A stretch of 64,000 nucleotides of DNA, from NCBI GenBank assembly GCA_004009845.1, contig RMBW01000016.1, positions 186,001-250,000 of the forward strand. Reading direction: 5' to 3'. The first letter of the stretch is position 1, and every line of letters begins with the position of its first letter. Below the pieces are notes generated by a model. It was not told the DNA's origin. It saw nothing but the letters and a program-made list of their open reading frames with translations, and did not search any database. The DNA is from Davidsoniella eucalypti (lineage: Eukaryota; Ascomycota; Sordariomycetes; Microascales; Ceratocystidaceae). This document shows, one piece after another, positions 49,341 through 60,867 of this stretch. Made by a program: the position numbers and the translations under genes.

Positions 49341-50284
49341 CTGTGCCACCCTGTATATTAACTTCGTAATATTCTTAGTCTTCTTGCTGAAGAAGTCACT
49401 ACGCCATTTCCAAATATTGACTTTAGCCTAAGCCACTGGCTAATTGGCATACTGCTCTAGATATATAACGGTTGTGTAGGTGGTATGAATGTGCTAAATA
49501 CAACATGACAACTTATATAGATCTACATATAACGTAGTTCATAAGTGATTCGGAAATACAAGGGAGTGGAAACCCTTCTATGACCCCGTACACTTGAACT
49601 CAATTTTGTCCACAAAAAAATCATTGAATCAACTTATAAAAAAAGGATCTTATATTTTAGCTCTTGGAGCTTTGAAATAAGGACCATATTGCAAGGTAGT
49701 AAGTATCCTGCTACTCCACAACATCCAGGAGATCCAGGGTTTCCTTCTATGAATACTATGCGGTCGGTGCCATTGATATATTGTTGAGTCCTCAGAGCTT
49801 CGAAGTCCGGATGATATTCATCATATTATGACTTCATTTCATCGAGCCATTTTCCTATGTCTATTGAACTTGGAATGCTATTTCCGAAGCCATCTCTTAT
49901 GGCTACTTTGTCTTGCCACTGTCCGATTATATTCGAAATGAAGTCATCACCGTTCTCCTGATGATCCAATGAATGGTTCTATCTATAAAGAATCTAGAAG
50001 GTGCTTACACAAAGCTAAAATGCCATCATTATTCGGAATCTTCACAACAAACCGCCGACTTCAATCCAGCCGTACAGGAAACAAGCTTGATCATCAACGA
50101 ATTCTGTCCTACCTCTCATTCCAATTCCGCCTAGACGAACTGATCAGTCTACATTGTTTCAAGATGATAACTTTCTTCGTTCTTTCAACCAAGGGTCTGA
50201 TCTCTACCAGAAACTTGTATTTATCCACACTCGGAGGGCAACATTTTGAAGGTTCCAGTTGACGTCTTCGGCTCTTGTATTATA
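49341..50284. other. rest of palindrome spacer, nothing identified
   Basis: AT-rich, no accepted coding frame; the 97-codon frame at 49,969-50,262 has no motif or homologue within the window. Confidence 0.5.
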
Positions 50285-50717
50285 CTTTACACTTCATGTC
50301 ATTAAGCCAGCACAAACCTGTGATAGCGTCTCCTTGAGTTTGTCCCTCACAATGAAAACACTTTGGGCTTCCTCTGTGTTTTCCAACAACCTACCAGGGG
50401 GACAGCTGTGAAGAAAGTTTAGCTCAATTCTGCTTGACCCCTCCCGACCTCACGATAGTTCTCTCCTGGAGCACCTTCCTTGCACCCTAAGCATTCTGGT
50501 CTTTTCCTTTGTGTCTCTACCAACCAGCTAGGTGGACAGTGAAGAAACAAGTTTAGCCAGGCTAGCACTGCTTGTCTTCTCCACTGCTTCCTCCATGCGG
50601 AGTTTGTACTTGTTTTCTGTGTTTTTCTGTTTTTTTTTTTTTTTTTTTTAGTTCGGACCTCCATTATGGGATCTTCGATGACCATTAGGGTTTCTCAACG
50701 TCCAACGGTCCACTAGG
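50285..50717 (+). mobile_element. LINE family B 3' region, tail lost
   Basis: 50,298-50,490 matches 55,433-55,620 directly (acaaacctgtgatag, tccctcacaatgaaaacact, gtgttttccaacaac, gaagaaagtttagct). From 50,530 it continues as the plus-strand counterpart of 47,848-48,042 and breaks off at ccactaggg, where the right arm proper begins. It forms an inverted LINE pair with 47,800-48,042. Confidence 0.65.
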
Positions 50718-52105
50718 GTCTGAGCTAAAGGGCTGTTTAAGCTCTAGAGTTAAGAAACGTGAACAATATAGCCGGGGAAGTTCGGGAGCTGTGGTGGTGG
50801 CCCTTGATATATATATCTTGTCAGACACGCATTGTGAGTTGAGTGGTTGGTGGGCATATTGTACACATGTAACTTTATTGGTCTATTTTTTTTTATCATT
50901 GTTTATTGGGAACAGAAGAAGCGATATGATAGAGTATATTTATGTACATGCTACCATGTAAGCAACTTTTGTAAAATAAATAATAAAAATAAATAAAAAT
51001 AAAAAATGGGGGAAAAAAGTATGGCACGTTAGCTAGAGATTTCAATCATATGTAGATTACGGTTTGCGGTCGGATATAAAGAAATATTGAAGCAAACGTT
51101 GATTTATATATATACTATATCTGTAATGTATTATAGTAGGTACGGGCTGCAGATTTGAACCACCGTTTACAGACTGCCACCGGCGTACTAGCCACCTGCC
51201 AAGATGGCAGCGTCATTGGACCCTTTCATGTTGCCACCTACTTAATTCGCAACCCATCACATCTCAGGCCGCCTAATCGCACTTTTAGAAAACACAGGCA
51301 CGCATCGCTCAGGTCAACAGCGCTTAAAAGGACATTGCCGAAGTGTGTTTAACTATGAAAAGAGTGCCCAGGCCCATAGTACCAAGGGTGGCACAAGCAA
51401 GGCTACGGTCCTAGCAAATCACGATGCTGCAGTAGGGGGGATGACTGTATAAGTGGGGAAGAATACTCTACAATTTAGGTCGGGGCATTTGATATAACCC
51501 TGCGCAAATTCTATTATAAAAAGAACATCAATAAAAACAACAGGGAAATGTACCATCCAGCATTTTAAGCAACAAACACAAGGCTTTAGCTTACCATAAT
51601 CTCCCCAAGGTTGAGCCACAGCGGTCACTTCTACCAATAGCTATATTATATCATAAATATGTTTCTTGTAACATCAAAGCATATATTTTGTAGGAGTATA
51701 ATTATTCTAATGCACTCTGTTTTGAAGTCTATTGACACACATCTTCTTGATCTCATTGTACAAAGAGACGATATTGATTGCAAACTGACGAGAAATACGT
51801 GGTGAAACAGGTCGACCCTATAGATGCAAAAGTGTATGTGGTAGTGGATACAGATCATTCGTATAAGGGACTGCCTATTTCCATGACGGCATATTGTATT
51901 CTTGTTATGTCTTGACAGCATTTTTTACAAGGGGGGTTAGAAAAGGTGCTTTTTTTAATTTATTTTTTTAATTCATTTATCTTATGGAGCTATAGAGCTA
52001 TGAAGATAGAAAAGGTGCTTAACAACATGAAGTATGACTTGGTATATTATGTGCAGATATATTGGACTTGGTTGGATATACCTGTGTGTCTTTCATTTCT
52101 GTTTT

Positions 52106-52199
52106 ACAACACTTGTTTCTACCAAATCATATAATTTTGGTACGTAATTCATACAACACTTGTTTCTACCAAATCATATAATTTAGGTACGTAATTCAT
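52106..52199 (-). repeat. 47-bp tandem duplication (right arm)
   Basis: Mirror image of 46,162-46,255. Confidence 0.9.
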
Positions 52200-52557
52200 A
52201 AATCTCTCAGCTATACCACTGTCTTGTTCCTTCCCTCCCATACTCGCTTCCTCCGTTGGATGCTAGACAACTCTGTTTGTTCCTGTGATGGTGTAAGTGC
52301 CAAAATACTGGATTTACCTCATGTATGTTGTCTCATTGCCGGTCAATGATCTTTTGTTTCGAGTAACTCACCGCTCACCGTGTATTTATAGCTCACCGGT
52401 ATTTATATACTACCGTCTGCCCTCTGATTTCACATCTCACAATCTTTATTCATCACACACACTTCTACAATAGATTAAAACACCCTCCTCCTCCTCTCCA
52501 TCCCTTTGTTTCTCCTGTCCTATTCAACCGGTTAAGCTTGGTGTTTGATAGCCCAAC

Positions 52558-54459
52558 ATGCGGTCTTCTAATTCGCTCCTACTCTTTTCCCTCTGTGTGC
52601 CACAAGCTTCGGCCCATTTCCGCTCTGGTAACGACATCAATGAAAGAGATGTTACCACTGAGGATCTCTTTCCCATGCCGGCCTGTGGTGAATTCCAACT
52701 GGAGGAAGCAACCATCGACGACATGCAAAAGGCAATGGCTAGCGGCATCCTAACCGCCGTCGAGTTAGCCACTTGCTATCTCCAGCGGACTGAACAAATT
52801 AACAAGTATCTGAGGTATGTGCTGCTGTTGACATCACCATAGTATTCCTATATGCTAACTCATAACTCTTAGCTCTGTCATGGAGGTCAACCCTGATTTG
52901 ATGGCTATTGCTACTCAAATGGACATGGAGCGTGCGGAAGGCAAAGTACGTGGCCCACTCCATGGCATTCCGTTCCTCGTCAAAGACAACATCGCGACTA
53001 AGGACTCTATGGAGACCACAGCCGGTAGCCTAGCACTACTTGGTAGTGTCGTGCCTCGTGATGCCTTTGTGGTGTCCAAGCTACGAGAAGCCGGTGCTGT
53101 CTTGTTCGGAAAGGCTACTATGAGTGAGTGGGCTGATATGCGCAGTACCTCTTCTCTGGAGGGATACTCTGCCCGAGGCGGTCAAGCACGCAGTCCTTAC
53201 AGCTTCTACGAAAACCCCGGCGGTAGCAGCACTGGTAGTGCTACCTCGGTAGGCGCAAATGTGATTCCCTTTTCCCTTGGAACCGAGACCGATGGAAGTG
53301 GTATGTATTCTTTCCCGTGTACATTCACTGGAGCAGCTACTAACTCAAGTGTCTAATAGTCATCACCCCTGCCATGTGGAATTCAGTGGTTGGTTTAAAG
53401 CCTACTGTTGGCCGCACATCTAGAGCTGGGTAAGTCGGCATGCTAGCTTCATGTATTCTTATATCTGATAATTAACACATATGTAGTGTCATTCCTGAGT
53501 CTGAGCATATGGACAGCGTCGGTACCTTTGGTCGCACAGTCTCGGACGCTGTGCTTGCCTTTGATGCTATCTGGGGTGTTGATTCTCTTGATGACTATAC
53601 CTATGGTCAGGAGAACGCCATTCCGTCGGATGGATACCTACCTTTTTTGTCTGACAAGAGCGCACTGAATGGTGCTGTGTTTGGTGTTCCCTGGGATAGC
53701 TTCTGGGTATATGCCACAGAGCAACAACGTGATGTGTTCCGGGAGACTGTTCAGCTACTCGAACAGGCTGGCGCCGTTGTTATCAACGGCACGGAGATCC
53801 TGAACCACGAAACTATCGTCAGCCCTCAAGGCTGGAATTGGGACTATGGTACTACTCGTGGATACCGCAACGAGTCAGAGCTGACCGTTATCAAGGTCGA
53901 CTTCTACAACAACATCAAGGCCTATCTATCGGAACTCGACAACACCGAGATGCGTTCCCTCGAGGATCTTGTGCAGTTCAACCTTGACAATGTGGAAATT
54001 GAGGGTGGTCTTCCTGGCGTACACCCCTCCTTCTTGTCTGGACAAGATTTATTCCAAGCTTCTATGGAGACCAAGGGCGAGCGCGACGAAACCTATTGGC
54101 AAGCTCTAGGCTTCATTCAAAGCACTACCCGTTCAGGCATTGACTATGCTTTGAACGGTGGCGACAAGGGCCGCAAGGTCGATGGCCTCCTTGTGCCTTC
54201 CGATGTTGCCCAGTCATCTCAAATTGCCGCCCAGGCAGGATATCCCGTGATCACACTACCGCTAGGCATAAGAGACGACCTCCACGTTGGCTTTGGCCTG
54301 GGCATCATACAGACTGCGTGGGCCGAAGACAAGCTCGTCAAGTATGGCTCGGCAATTGAGGACCTCCAATTGACCACCGATGGCTGGCCATACAAGCGCA
54401 CTCGTCCTCAGTGGCTCAACTTCGTGAAGCGTGACACCCCGAAGCCTTTCAAGGCCTAA
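52558..54459 (+). CDS. secreted amidase-signature enzyme, right copy
   Basis: Exons 52,558-52,814, 52,873-53,300, 53,360-53,429 and 53,487-54,459 give 575 residues: signal peptide, then FQLEEATIDDMQKAMASG (substrate-entry helix region), LHGIPFLVKDN with Lys123, Ser204 and Ser228 as in the left copy, and PVITLPLG near the C terminus, a usual amidase motif. Upstream, gtatttatag and tttatatac near 52,381-52,410 are TATA-like. The promoter (to at least 51,400) lies inside the arm, so both genes should have the same regulation and are transcribed outward from the centre. Only a silent base differs from the left gene. Confidence 0.94.
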
Positions 54460-54632
54460 GAATCATGAGAACAACTAGTGAGTATTGGTTGGGTCTGTCA
54501 TAAAAAAAAGATGGTTAATATCTATCATCAGCATTGCATCTAATTTTCATTTCCTTTTGTCTGGTTGCATGGTTTTTGCATAGTCATTGTTTTCTTCGCA
54601 TAGTTTGTCAAGTTTACATACATAGTTACCTC

Positions 54633-55029
54633 ATAGTTACTTTATATCTAATGTCATACTTGGCCCATAGCTAATGGCTATTATTATTAGTACTCTTTAA
54701 TGTCTGGTGTTTTTAGTTTGCAGTGAACCTCATCTGATCTAGTCTAAAAGGCCACCGGCTCCCAGCACGGGTGTTGACTATGGCGGATTAGAGTCTGGTT
54801 TTGACCTTTTACAAGCGTAGCTGTCGCCACATTCTTAGATATACAGTTGGTAGTTGGTGGATGGAAAAGGTCCCTCGTATAACCTCCTTGTAGAATCCTC
54901 CCGACATCTCCTTCCTTTCCTACTGCCCGTCTCTATCAAAAACTCGCCCTATCCTCGAGATAGCCAAGTTTCAAGGATTCTTGACTGCAGCTCACTGCCT
55001 CTCTTCGTCTTTCGTCTTCTAAGAGGAAG
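54633..55029. other. unique flank right of the palindrome
   Basis: No coding signal; the sequence has no counterpart left of 43,728. Confidence 0.5.
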
Positions 55030-55620
55030 GTCAAATGGTGAGAAGCTTTCCGTGTAATGTATACATTCCTTTGGCATTGCTTGGGCATTTCCTAAGGATG
55101 AATGATTATCTTTTCCGTAGCTGTCTTCGTCGTCTCAGTTCCAGCCCAAGAGCTTGCTGCAAAGGCCTTGCGGGAGAGAACCCCCAACAAGGGTCGTGGC
55201 GTCACCCGATTCGGTGCGCATTCCTCCAAAGCTTCTCATCCAGTGTCGAACTCAACATGGACTTCAAGGCCTACTACGAAAAATTCCAACAGATTGATGC
55301 GCATGTCTCATGCGCCTGCGGGCTTCCAAAGAGTCCCATCCATTTGATAAGGTGCCCTACAACCCGGCACAGATACTCCTACTTGGCAGTCTCGGAACCC
55401 TTGGAACTCCGCAGGGTTCTCAACCTTTTCATATGCCAGCACAAACCTGTGATAGTGTCTCCTTGAGTCGCTCCCTCACAATGAAAACACTTTGGGTTTC
55501 CACTGTGTTTTCCAACAACCCGCCAGGGGGACGGCTGTGAAGAAAGTTTAGCTTAATGCTGTTTGACCGATCTCCCGACGCCGACCTCGCGATAGTTGTC
55601 TCCTTAAGCATCTTTACAAC
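55030..55620 (+). pseudogene. LINE family B ORF2 C terminus and 3' part
   Basis: One frame has VPAQELAAKALRERTPNK, another MDFKAYYEKFQQIDAHVSCA followed by CGLPKSPIHLIRCP: the end of a Tad-like LINE after RNase H, with the CxC...HxxxC knuckle. They lie in different frames, so the copy is broken. Downstream (55,433-55,620) matches 50,298-50,490 and is the end of ORF2 or 3' UTR. Confidence 0.65.
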
Positions 55621-55689
55621 AGTTTTTCACTCAACTACCAAGCATTGAAACGAGCCAAATAAAGCATTCCATACAACTGGTGGGCCTAC

Positions 55690-56154
55690 TTCTTGAAATC
55701 TTGGACCAATTTCGAGAGCATTCATGAACAAAAGTTCACTCACTTCTATACTTTCTTCGGCGAACAAGAACTATTTCCAAGCTTTAGCAGTATTGCCTCC
55801 AACCAGAAAAAGCTGGCAAAGCTATTGTCATGTGAGGATCATGTTGTCTTTTTTTCTCGACTGGCTGTTGAGGACCATGTTGAAACTATCAACCTATTTT
55901 TTCAGCATAAAGAACCCGACAAGAAAACAGCATACGATTCTATCGAAAAAGTGGTTTTCGATGTCAACTCACGATATTATGCGGTTGCTCAATTGGCAAA
56001 GGAATATTCAATTCACCCTAGTCGACCACCAAGGATACGGGTAGCTCATCCCTCCAAATATCGGTATATCAGATTCTGATCTCTCGGATACCGACGCTCC
56101 GCCAGATGCTAGCCCATCAGATGCAACAGATAATGTTACATTGTATACTAACTA
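55690..56154 (+). pseudogene. unidentified frameshifted gene remnant
   Basis: A 128-codon frame (about 55,693-56,079) contains FTHFYTFFGEQELFPSF, EDHVVFFSRLAVEDHVET and KVVFDVNSRYYAVAQLAKEY, and ends RRPPRI-like before a stop. One frame over, from about 56,050, the text NIGISDSDLSDTDAPPDASP then DATDNVTLYTN and TAG 56,152 looks like a genuine acidic C terminus. One base shift would fuse them. Family not recognised; there is no LINE or transposase motif. Confidence 0.35.
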
Positions 56155-56639
56155 GTATTAGTTCAGGGCTGTGTATCTTAGGATACCGATGTGCTACATA
56201 GCTATTAGAGCTCTATTTCCACCTTAATAAAAATAAACTAAATAAACAAAATCTTGTTATGTGAAGTCGGAGTCTGAAAGTTTGAACGTTCTAGAGCTTT
56301 TGCTTTAGCACTAATTAAGTCGCCTGTTAGGACCCAACAAGGACTAGAAAGAAAAAAGAAAAGAAAAGACCTGTCCATCTCTCCATCTTCCCAAGTTTCG
56401 TGGAATTAGGAAGCTGTCCAACGCAATATCTATGATTGGTCAGTGAACTTACTTTTATACAGACAGGAAGCTGAATCGGAGTCACGTGATGGCGCGTGAG
56501 TTTCCTGTGCTGTAAGTCGTAATTCGAGCCAAACTCGAATGATAGCAAGTCAACATTTGTATCATCTTTAGCTTTCGAATTTAATTTAATTACCACCCTA
56601 TTGCCATTCCGTCAACATTGCAATTTTACTTCAGTGGCC

Positions 56640-56935
56640 ATGAACAGGCGTGTTGGTGGTCTTTTCCAAGAGATAAATGATCTTATCAAGTCAGCAGGCC
56701 ATCAAGGTCTACGGGCTGTCAAGCGAGAGTATGAGGTCGATGATGACGCCCCTCGGAAGCGTGGCAGAACGCCAACCGATGACAAGCCCAATAACATATC
56801 TGATAAGCAACTCAGAGATACTATGGAATCTAGTATTATTCAACAGATGACTGTTGGTCACCTGAAAGATAACTTGGTAATGTGGGGAAGGCAGATCTTA
56901 TTAGCAAGTTGGAACAATGGTTGGATGCTCGCTAG
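56640..56935 (+). pseudogene. SAP-motif protein, probably frameshifted
   Basis: From ATG 56,640 the frame reads MNRRVGGLFQEINDLIKSAG, a basic stretch PRKRGRTPTDD, then MTVGHLKDNLV, the first helix of a SAP DNA-binding motif. The second half of the motif, GKADLISKLEQWLDAR, lies one base out of frame and ends at TAG 56,933-56,935. The in-frame version instead runs on as WGRQILLASWNNGWM. A one-base change near 56,880-56,890 is the simplest explanation. Small SAP proteins bind DNA or chromatin in general; no specific role is implied. A sequencing error is possible. Confidence 0.45.
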
Positions 56936-57372
56936 ATTTTAGGCAGTCATCGAATAGCTCTATTAGTCTCGAGTTACTAGGTGTGACATGTTACACATGG
57001 TAGCACGCTTGTGTCTTGGTGAGATGTTTACCGTCATGGCCCACAAATTATATACTTGTTGATTCACAGATGTCTTATCTGATGATAATGAAATATATAA
57101 TGTAATATTGATGTAATGTATAACTATTATGATATGATAATTCCCAACTGAATTCACACTCCCCTCTTCTCAATCTATGATAATGCTCCAATCAAGCTAT
57201 ATCCTTGATAGTAGTCAAAGTTGTCCCCATGACTACAAGGCAAAGATATTTCTATTATGCAATGCTAATTGGCGTAATGCGATCGTTCTCGGATAAGAGA
57301 ATCATTATGCAATAAGGCGAGTACTAAGCATACACAAAGTAGCAAGCGCCTAATGCGGTTACTTGTGACTGC

Positions 57373-57792
57373 TTAGATGCAGTAAGGCGTCTGGGTTATC
57401 TCGTTGAAGGAGCAAGAGGTGTTAGGAGGGCAGTCACCGGCGTACTATAGAACAAAAGCATGCAATGTTAGTCTATGGAATTTTTCTAATTGCAACTTGA
57501 CATATGTTTCTACTTGAAGAAAGAATATACAGCAATATCAAAAGGGAGAATGTTAAGAAGTTGAGGGAAAAAAACTTACCACCCAGAGACCTAGAACGCT
57601 GCAGGTAGCCCAGCCATCGGAGCCCTCGTTGACCGCGCACTTGAAAGTGCCAGGGACACACTTCTCCGGGACAGGAGTGCCAGCAGTCACGATAGAAGAA
57701 GTCTTCGAAGGAGAAGCCGAATCACCACCCGGAGCGGGAGCAGCAACGGCCATGGAGGCAGCGAAAAGAGCGGTAATGGCGAAGGACTTCAT
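57373..57792 (-). CDS. Cys-rich small secreted protein
   Basis: Exons 57,792-57,580 and 57,444-57,373, joined over a 135-base intron (GTAAGT to ctatag), give 94 residues. MKSFAITALFAASMAVAAPA is a strong signal peptide. The mature part is Ser/Pro/Thr-rich and then has six cysteines in the pattern CVPGTFKC, GWATCS, GDCPPNTSC and TPYCI. This C-PGT-x2-C ... W-x2-C ... G-x-CP-x4-C ... PYC layout is common in fungal small secreted proteins and in modules attached to wall-active enzymes; I infer an extracellular role, possibly carbohydrate or host interaction. Frame, splice sites and cysteines are intact. CT-rich leader DNA lies upstream (minus strand) at 57,793-57,900. Confidence 0.85.
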
Positions 57793-59556
57793 TTTTGCGA
57801 AAGAGGGGGGTTCGGTTGATATTAAGATGAAGAAGAGTTATTAAGTAATGTTGAGACAGTGTTGAACGTTGAGAGCGAGGGTGAGTGAGGGTGAGTGATA
57901 GAGAAGAGATATTTTGTTTGGATTATACAGAGGACGTCGACTGCCTTTATATCTTTTCTTTTCTTGATTTCAGTCTACTTTCTACTTTGCATAGCTTGGG
58001 TCTCACTCATACACAAGACTATCCGGACAACGCCGTTATTCAACAATGCTATCTTCGCTGAAAGCTTGGCCATATTGCCAAGGGGATGTCAAAGCTTACA
58101 TGCTATTGAACCAACGACAATTCTCCGTCTTTCTATCCCTACTCTTCTCTATGTCAGCACAGTATGAGTTGTTTTCTTTCTTATATCTGCATGGGCCTTG
58201 CACCGCCGCTGGTTTAGTCCGTTCAAGTCTTTCCATCTCCAACTTTTGAAATTTGCTGGCTTCCTTGTTAGAGCTTCTTTATTGTTGCCCCTGCCACACT
58301 TCCTAGAGACAAAGAACATCATAATGGCTTGTTATTTATCTACTTTTATCGTTACCCCTCTAGTCTTGGTCTAGATTTAGATAACTGGTGGCTCGAAGGC
58401 ATTGCGTAAGACTCCTCTGGATGTACAACTAGGTCAGCCCTATGAAATTTTTTTACATATCTAAATAGGAGGTGTAAGTTTAAGGCTGTCCCGCTGTCGA
58501 GGTAACGCATTTTAATACCGCTATAACTGTCAGTCCCAAAAAAAAAAAAAAAAACCTACCCAGCTACGGGGTTTCGGGAACATAACTTGGGATGATGTTC
58601 AATGTCATTGACAAATGTAGCCAGAGCAGATGTAAGAGATAATGTTAATGAGGGAAATCAAATACATATAGCTAAAAGATGCGTTTTGACTACATAAATA
58701 GAGAATGTTTTTAAATGAAGTTTGGCTTGTTCAAAAGTTATCTTTATTCTGACTACTATTTAGCATAAATTTCCTGAAAAGTTTTAACATTTTCGGTGAT
58801 TTCGACAATTTAGTGGTGTTTGCATGAAAATTGGTGGTATCTGCTGTCAAAATAAAGAATAAAACTTATCTAAAAACGAAACCACATGTAGAAACAACTA
58901 TTTTCGAAGACCACCTTAATACCAGCAGGAATAACTATCTTGAAAATAAGATCGGATACAACTATAACTAACTATACAACCATAGTAATATGTATCTGAT
59001 TCATAGAGTGAAAATCTTCGCTTCTGTACGGATAATTTCTGAGTGATTACCCGAAAAATGACAATGCCAAAACGAAACAAGGCTACATATGCCCGTGCAA
59101 CGCCCCACAATATTTCAATGCACGGGTATACCGTCTTATATTTATGTCGACTCTGTTGGGCTCTATTTATACTTCGGTATAAGCGTTCTGGGGATTCTAG
59201 AGCATTAACACGTAGTATCGGCCCCCGTTTATTTCTCTGTCTATTCAAGACCATGCTTTTCTTGCTATTTTGGCAATGCCAATCTAGGACAATTTCATCC
59301 TGCGTTACGTACGTCATGCTAAGTTGATGATGATGAATGGTGATAATACTGGAGGAAATGTCTTGCTCTCGGGTTATGGAGCCAGAAAACAGAATCACAA
59401 CAATTCAACTCACCGTCTTTCTCTAGCTAGTCGGTTCGTATATCATGAGCTCATTGATCCATAGGGCTGATACTACTCAGTCAGAGATAAGCAAGTATTG
59501 ATTCATCTTGTATATCAGGCCAACACAAAATAAGGTAATTACATATATACTGTATA
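57793..59556. other. intergenic, no gene seen
   Basis: AT-rich, with an A run near 58,538-58,553. Short frames (for example 58,916-59,398 minus) have no motif. Confidence 0.55.
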
Positions 59557-60867
59557 CAGGGCTAAGTTTTGTCGTGGGATCAGCGTGCAGATCGGTCTCT
59601 TGCAAGTAACTGTTTATTCTCGACATGTACACGGTATTATAACTGTACTATACACTGTATTAACCGATGTCAACATTATCATTAACAATCCCTTGTTTAT
59701 TTCTATAATCAGGAAAATGATCATCATCTAGAGGCCTTAGTTGACTAACAAGAAGGACAGTGATGAAATTTGTTGCGAGATGTTGAAATTGTGCCTATCG
59801 GCAAATTTCACGATATTGCTATAATAAATTGAAACTATATGCACTTAAGATCTGTTTAATTCATAGCTATGTGTATTAAAATACCATATATATTTCAAAC
59901 TAGTACCTAGTGTACATCCCATTGGTAGCGATAACAGCCTCACAATGATTCTTCATAGAAACTAGGAGTTCATGAAGGTACTCATTGCTAATATTGTCCC
60001 AAGCCTCTTGGACTGCATTTCGAAGTTCCTCCGAGCGAAGAATCTCCGAGAAGTTCCTTTGAATATATAACTTCATCTCATGCCAAACAGCTTCGATCGG
60101 GTTGAGGTCTGGTGAGAAAGGTGGCCAATCCAGGACCGTGATACCACGAGATCAAAACTCTTCCATGGTCTGTCTATCTAGTTCTTCTCCTGGTCTCCTA
60201 GTTATCCAAGTTCTTGTGTGTTTAAACCTGAGGCTACGGCTTGGGTGGTCCATCCAGCATTTTTCACGAGGGTTTGAACCTCTAATCGAACATCACGAGT
60301 GGTATTTCGTGAGCGTACAGAGGTAAGTGATTCGTTGGAAATTTCCAGTGTTGGCGAAGGGGTTCGAAATTGTTGATCGTTTGAACGGGACTGTACAATC
60401 AACAACTGTTGTCGAACTTGGTGGTATTCTTGCTGTAGCCCTTCATGCTGTCTATTGAGCTGGTTTACTTCTTCTGCATGTCGTTGTTGGAGCTGTTGGA
60501 ACTGGAGCTGAAATTCACGTTGTTTACGTGCCCCCTGGCTTCTGAGATCTTGGGTTCTTTGGGATATGTCTTGAAGTCTAAGCTCTAGATCCGTTATTGT
60601 AGACACAATTAGTAGTTGTATGGTGGTCAAGTAGTATAATAGCCAAGTTGTATAGTAGTATATTAGTATAATGGTCTGGTGATATATTTGTATTGTTTTA
60701 TAATTGTGTTGTGCTATAAGGAGAAAAAAGGTGTAGAAGGATAACTTTTGTTCAGAAAAGCGGGGAATTTTAAAAGTGGGGAAACTTGAGTAGGTACATG
60801 TCGAGGACAGCGAGTTACTTGCAAGAGACCGATCTGCACGCTGATCCCACGACAAAACTTAGCCCTG
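59557..60867 (-). mobile_element. Tc1/mariner element, internally deleted
   Basis: A 55-base perfect terminal inverted repeat, starting cagggctaagttttgtcg, lies at 59,557-59,611 and 60,813-60,867, with looser similarity extending about 20 bases further in (ctcgacatgtac). TA dinucleotides flank both ends (59,555-59,556 and 60,868-60,869), the mariner target duplication. The 1311-base element carries the two ends of a transposase gene and lacks the middle. The perfect repeats suggest recent activity or mobilisation in trans. Confidence 0.9.
59900..60855 (-). pseudogene. Tc1/mariner transposase, middle deleted
   Basis: The N-terminal frame (60,855-60,202) has a Gln-rich coiled coil (LRLQDISQRTQDLRSQ, FQLQFQQLQQRHAEEVNQL) and a helix-turn-helix start RNTTRDVRLEVQTL..AGWT, then stops. 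About 40 bases on, 60,166-59,900 encodes the DDE C terminus: ITVLDWPPFSPDLNPIEAVW, containing the third catalytic acidic residue, to a TAG. A TGA sits where CGA would fit just upstream. The first two catalytic Asp residues are missing, so no active enzyme can be made. Confidence 0.8.

Larger units (their letters stand above)
50530..54632 (-). repeat. palindrome, right arm
   Basis: Partner of 43,728-48,042. The outer boundary is sharp: shared sequence ends at catagttacctc (54,632), after which the flanks differ completely. Outer 3.2 kb is almost identical to the left arm, inner 0.7 kb is diverged. Confidence 0.95.
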
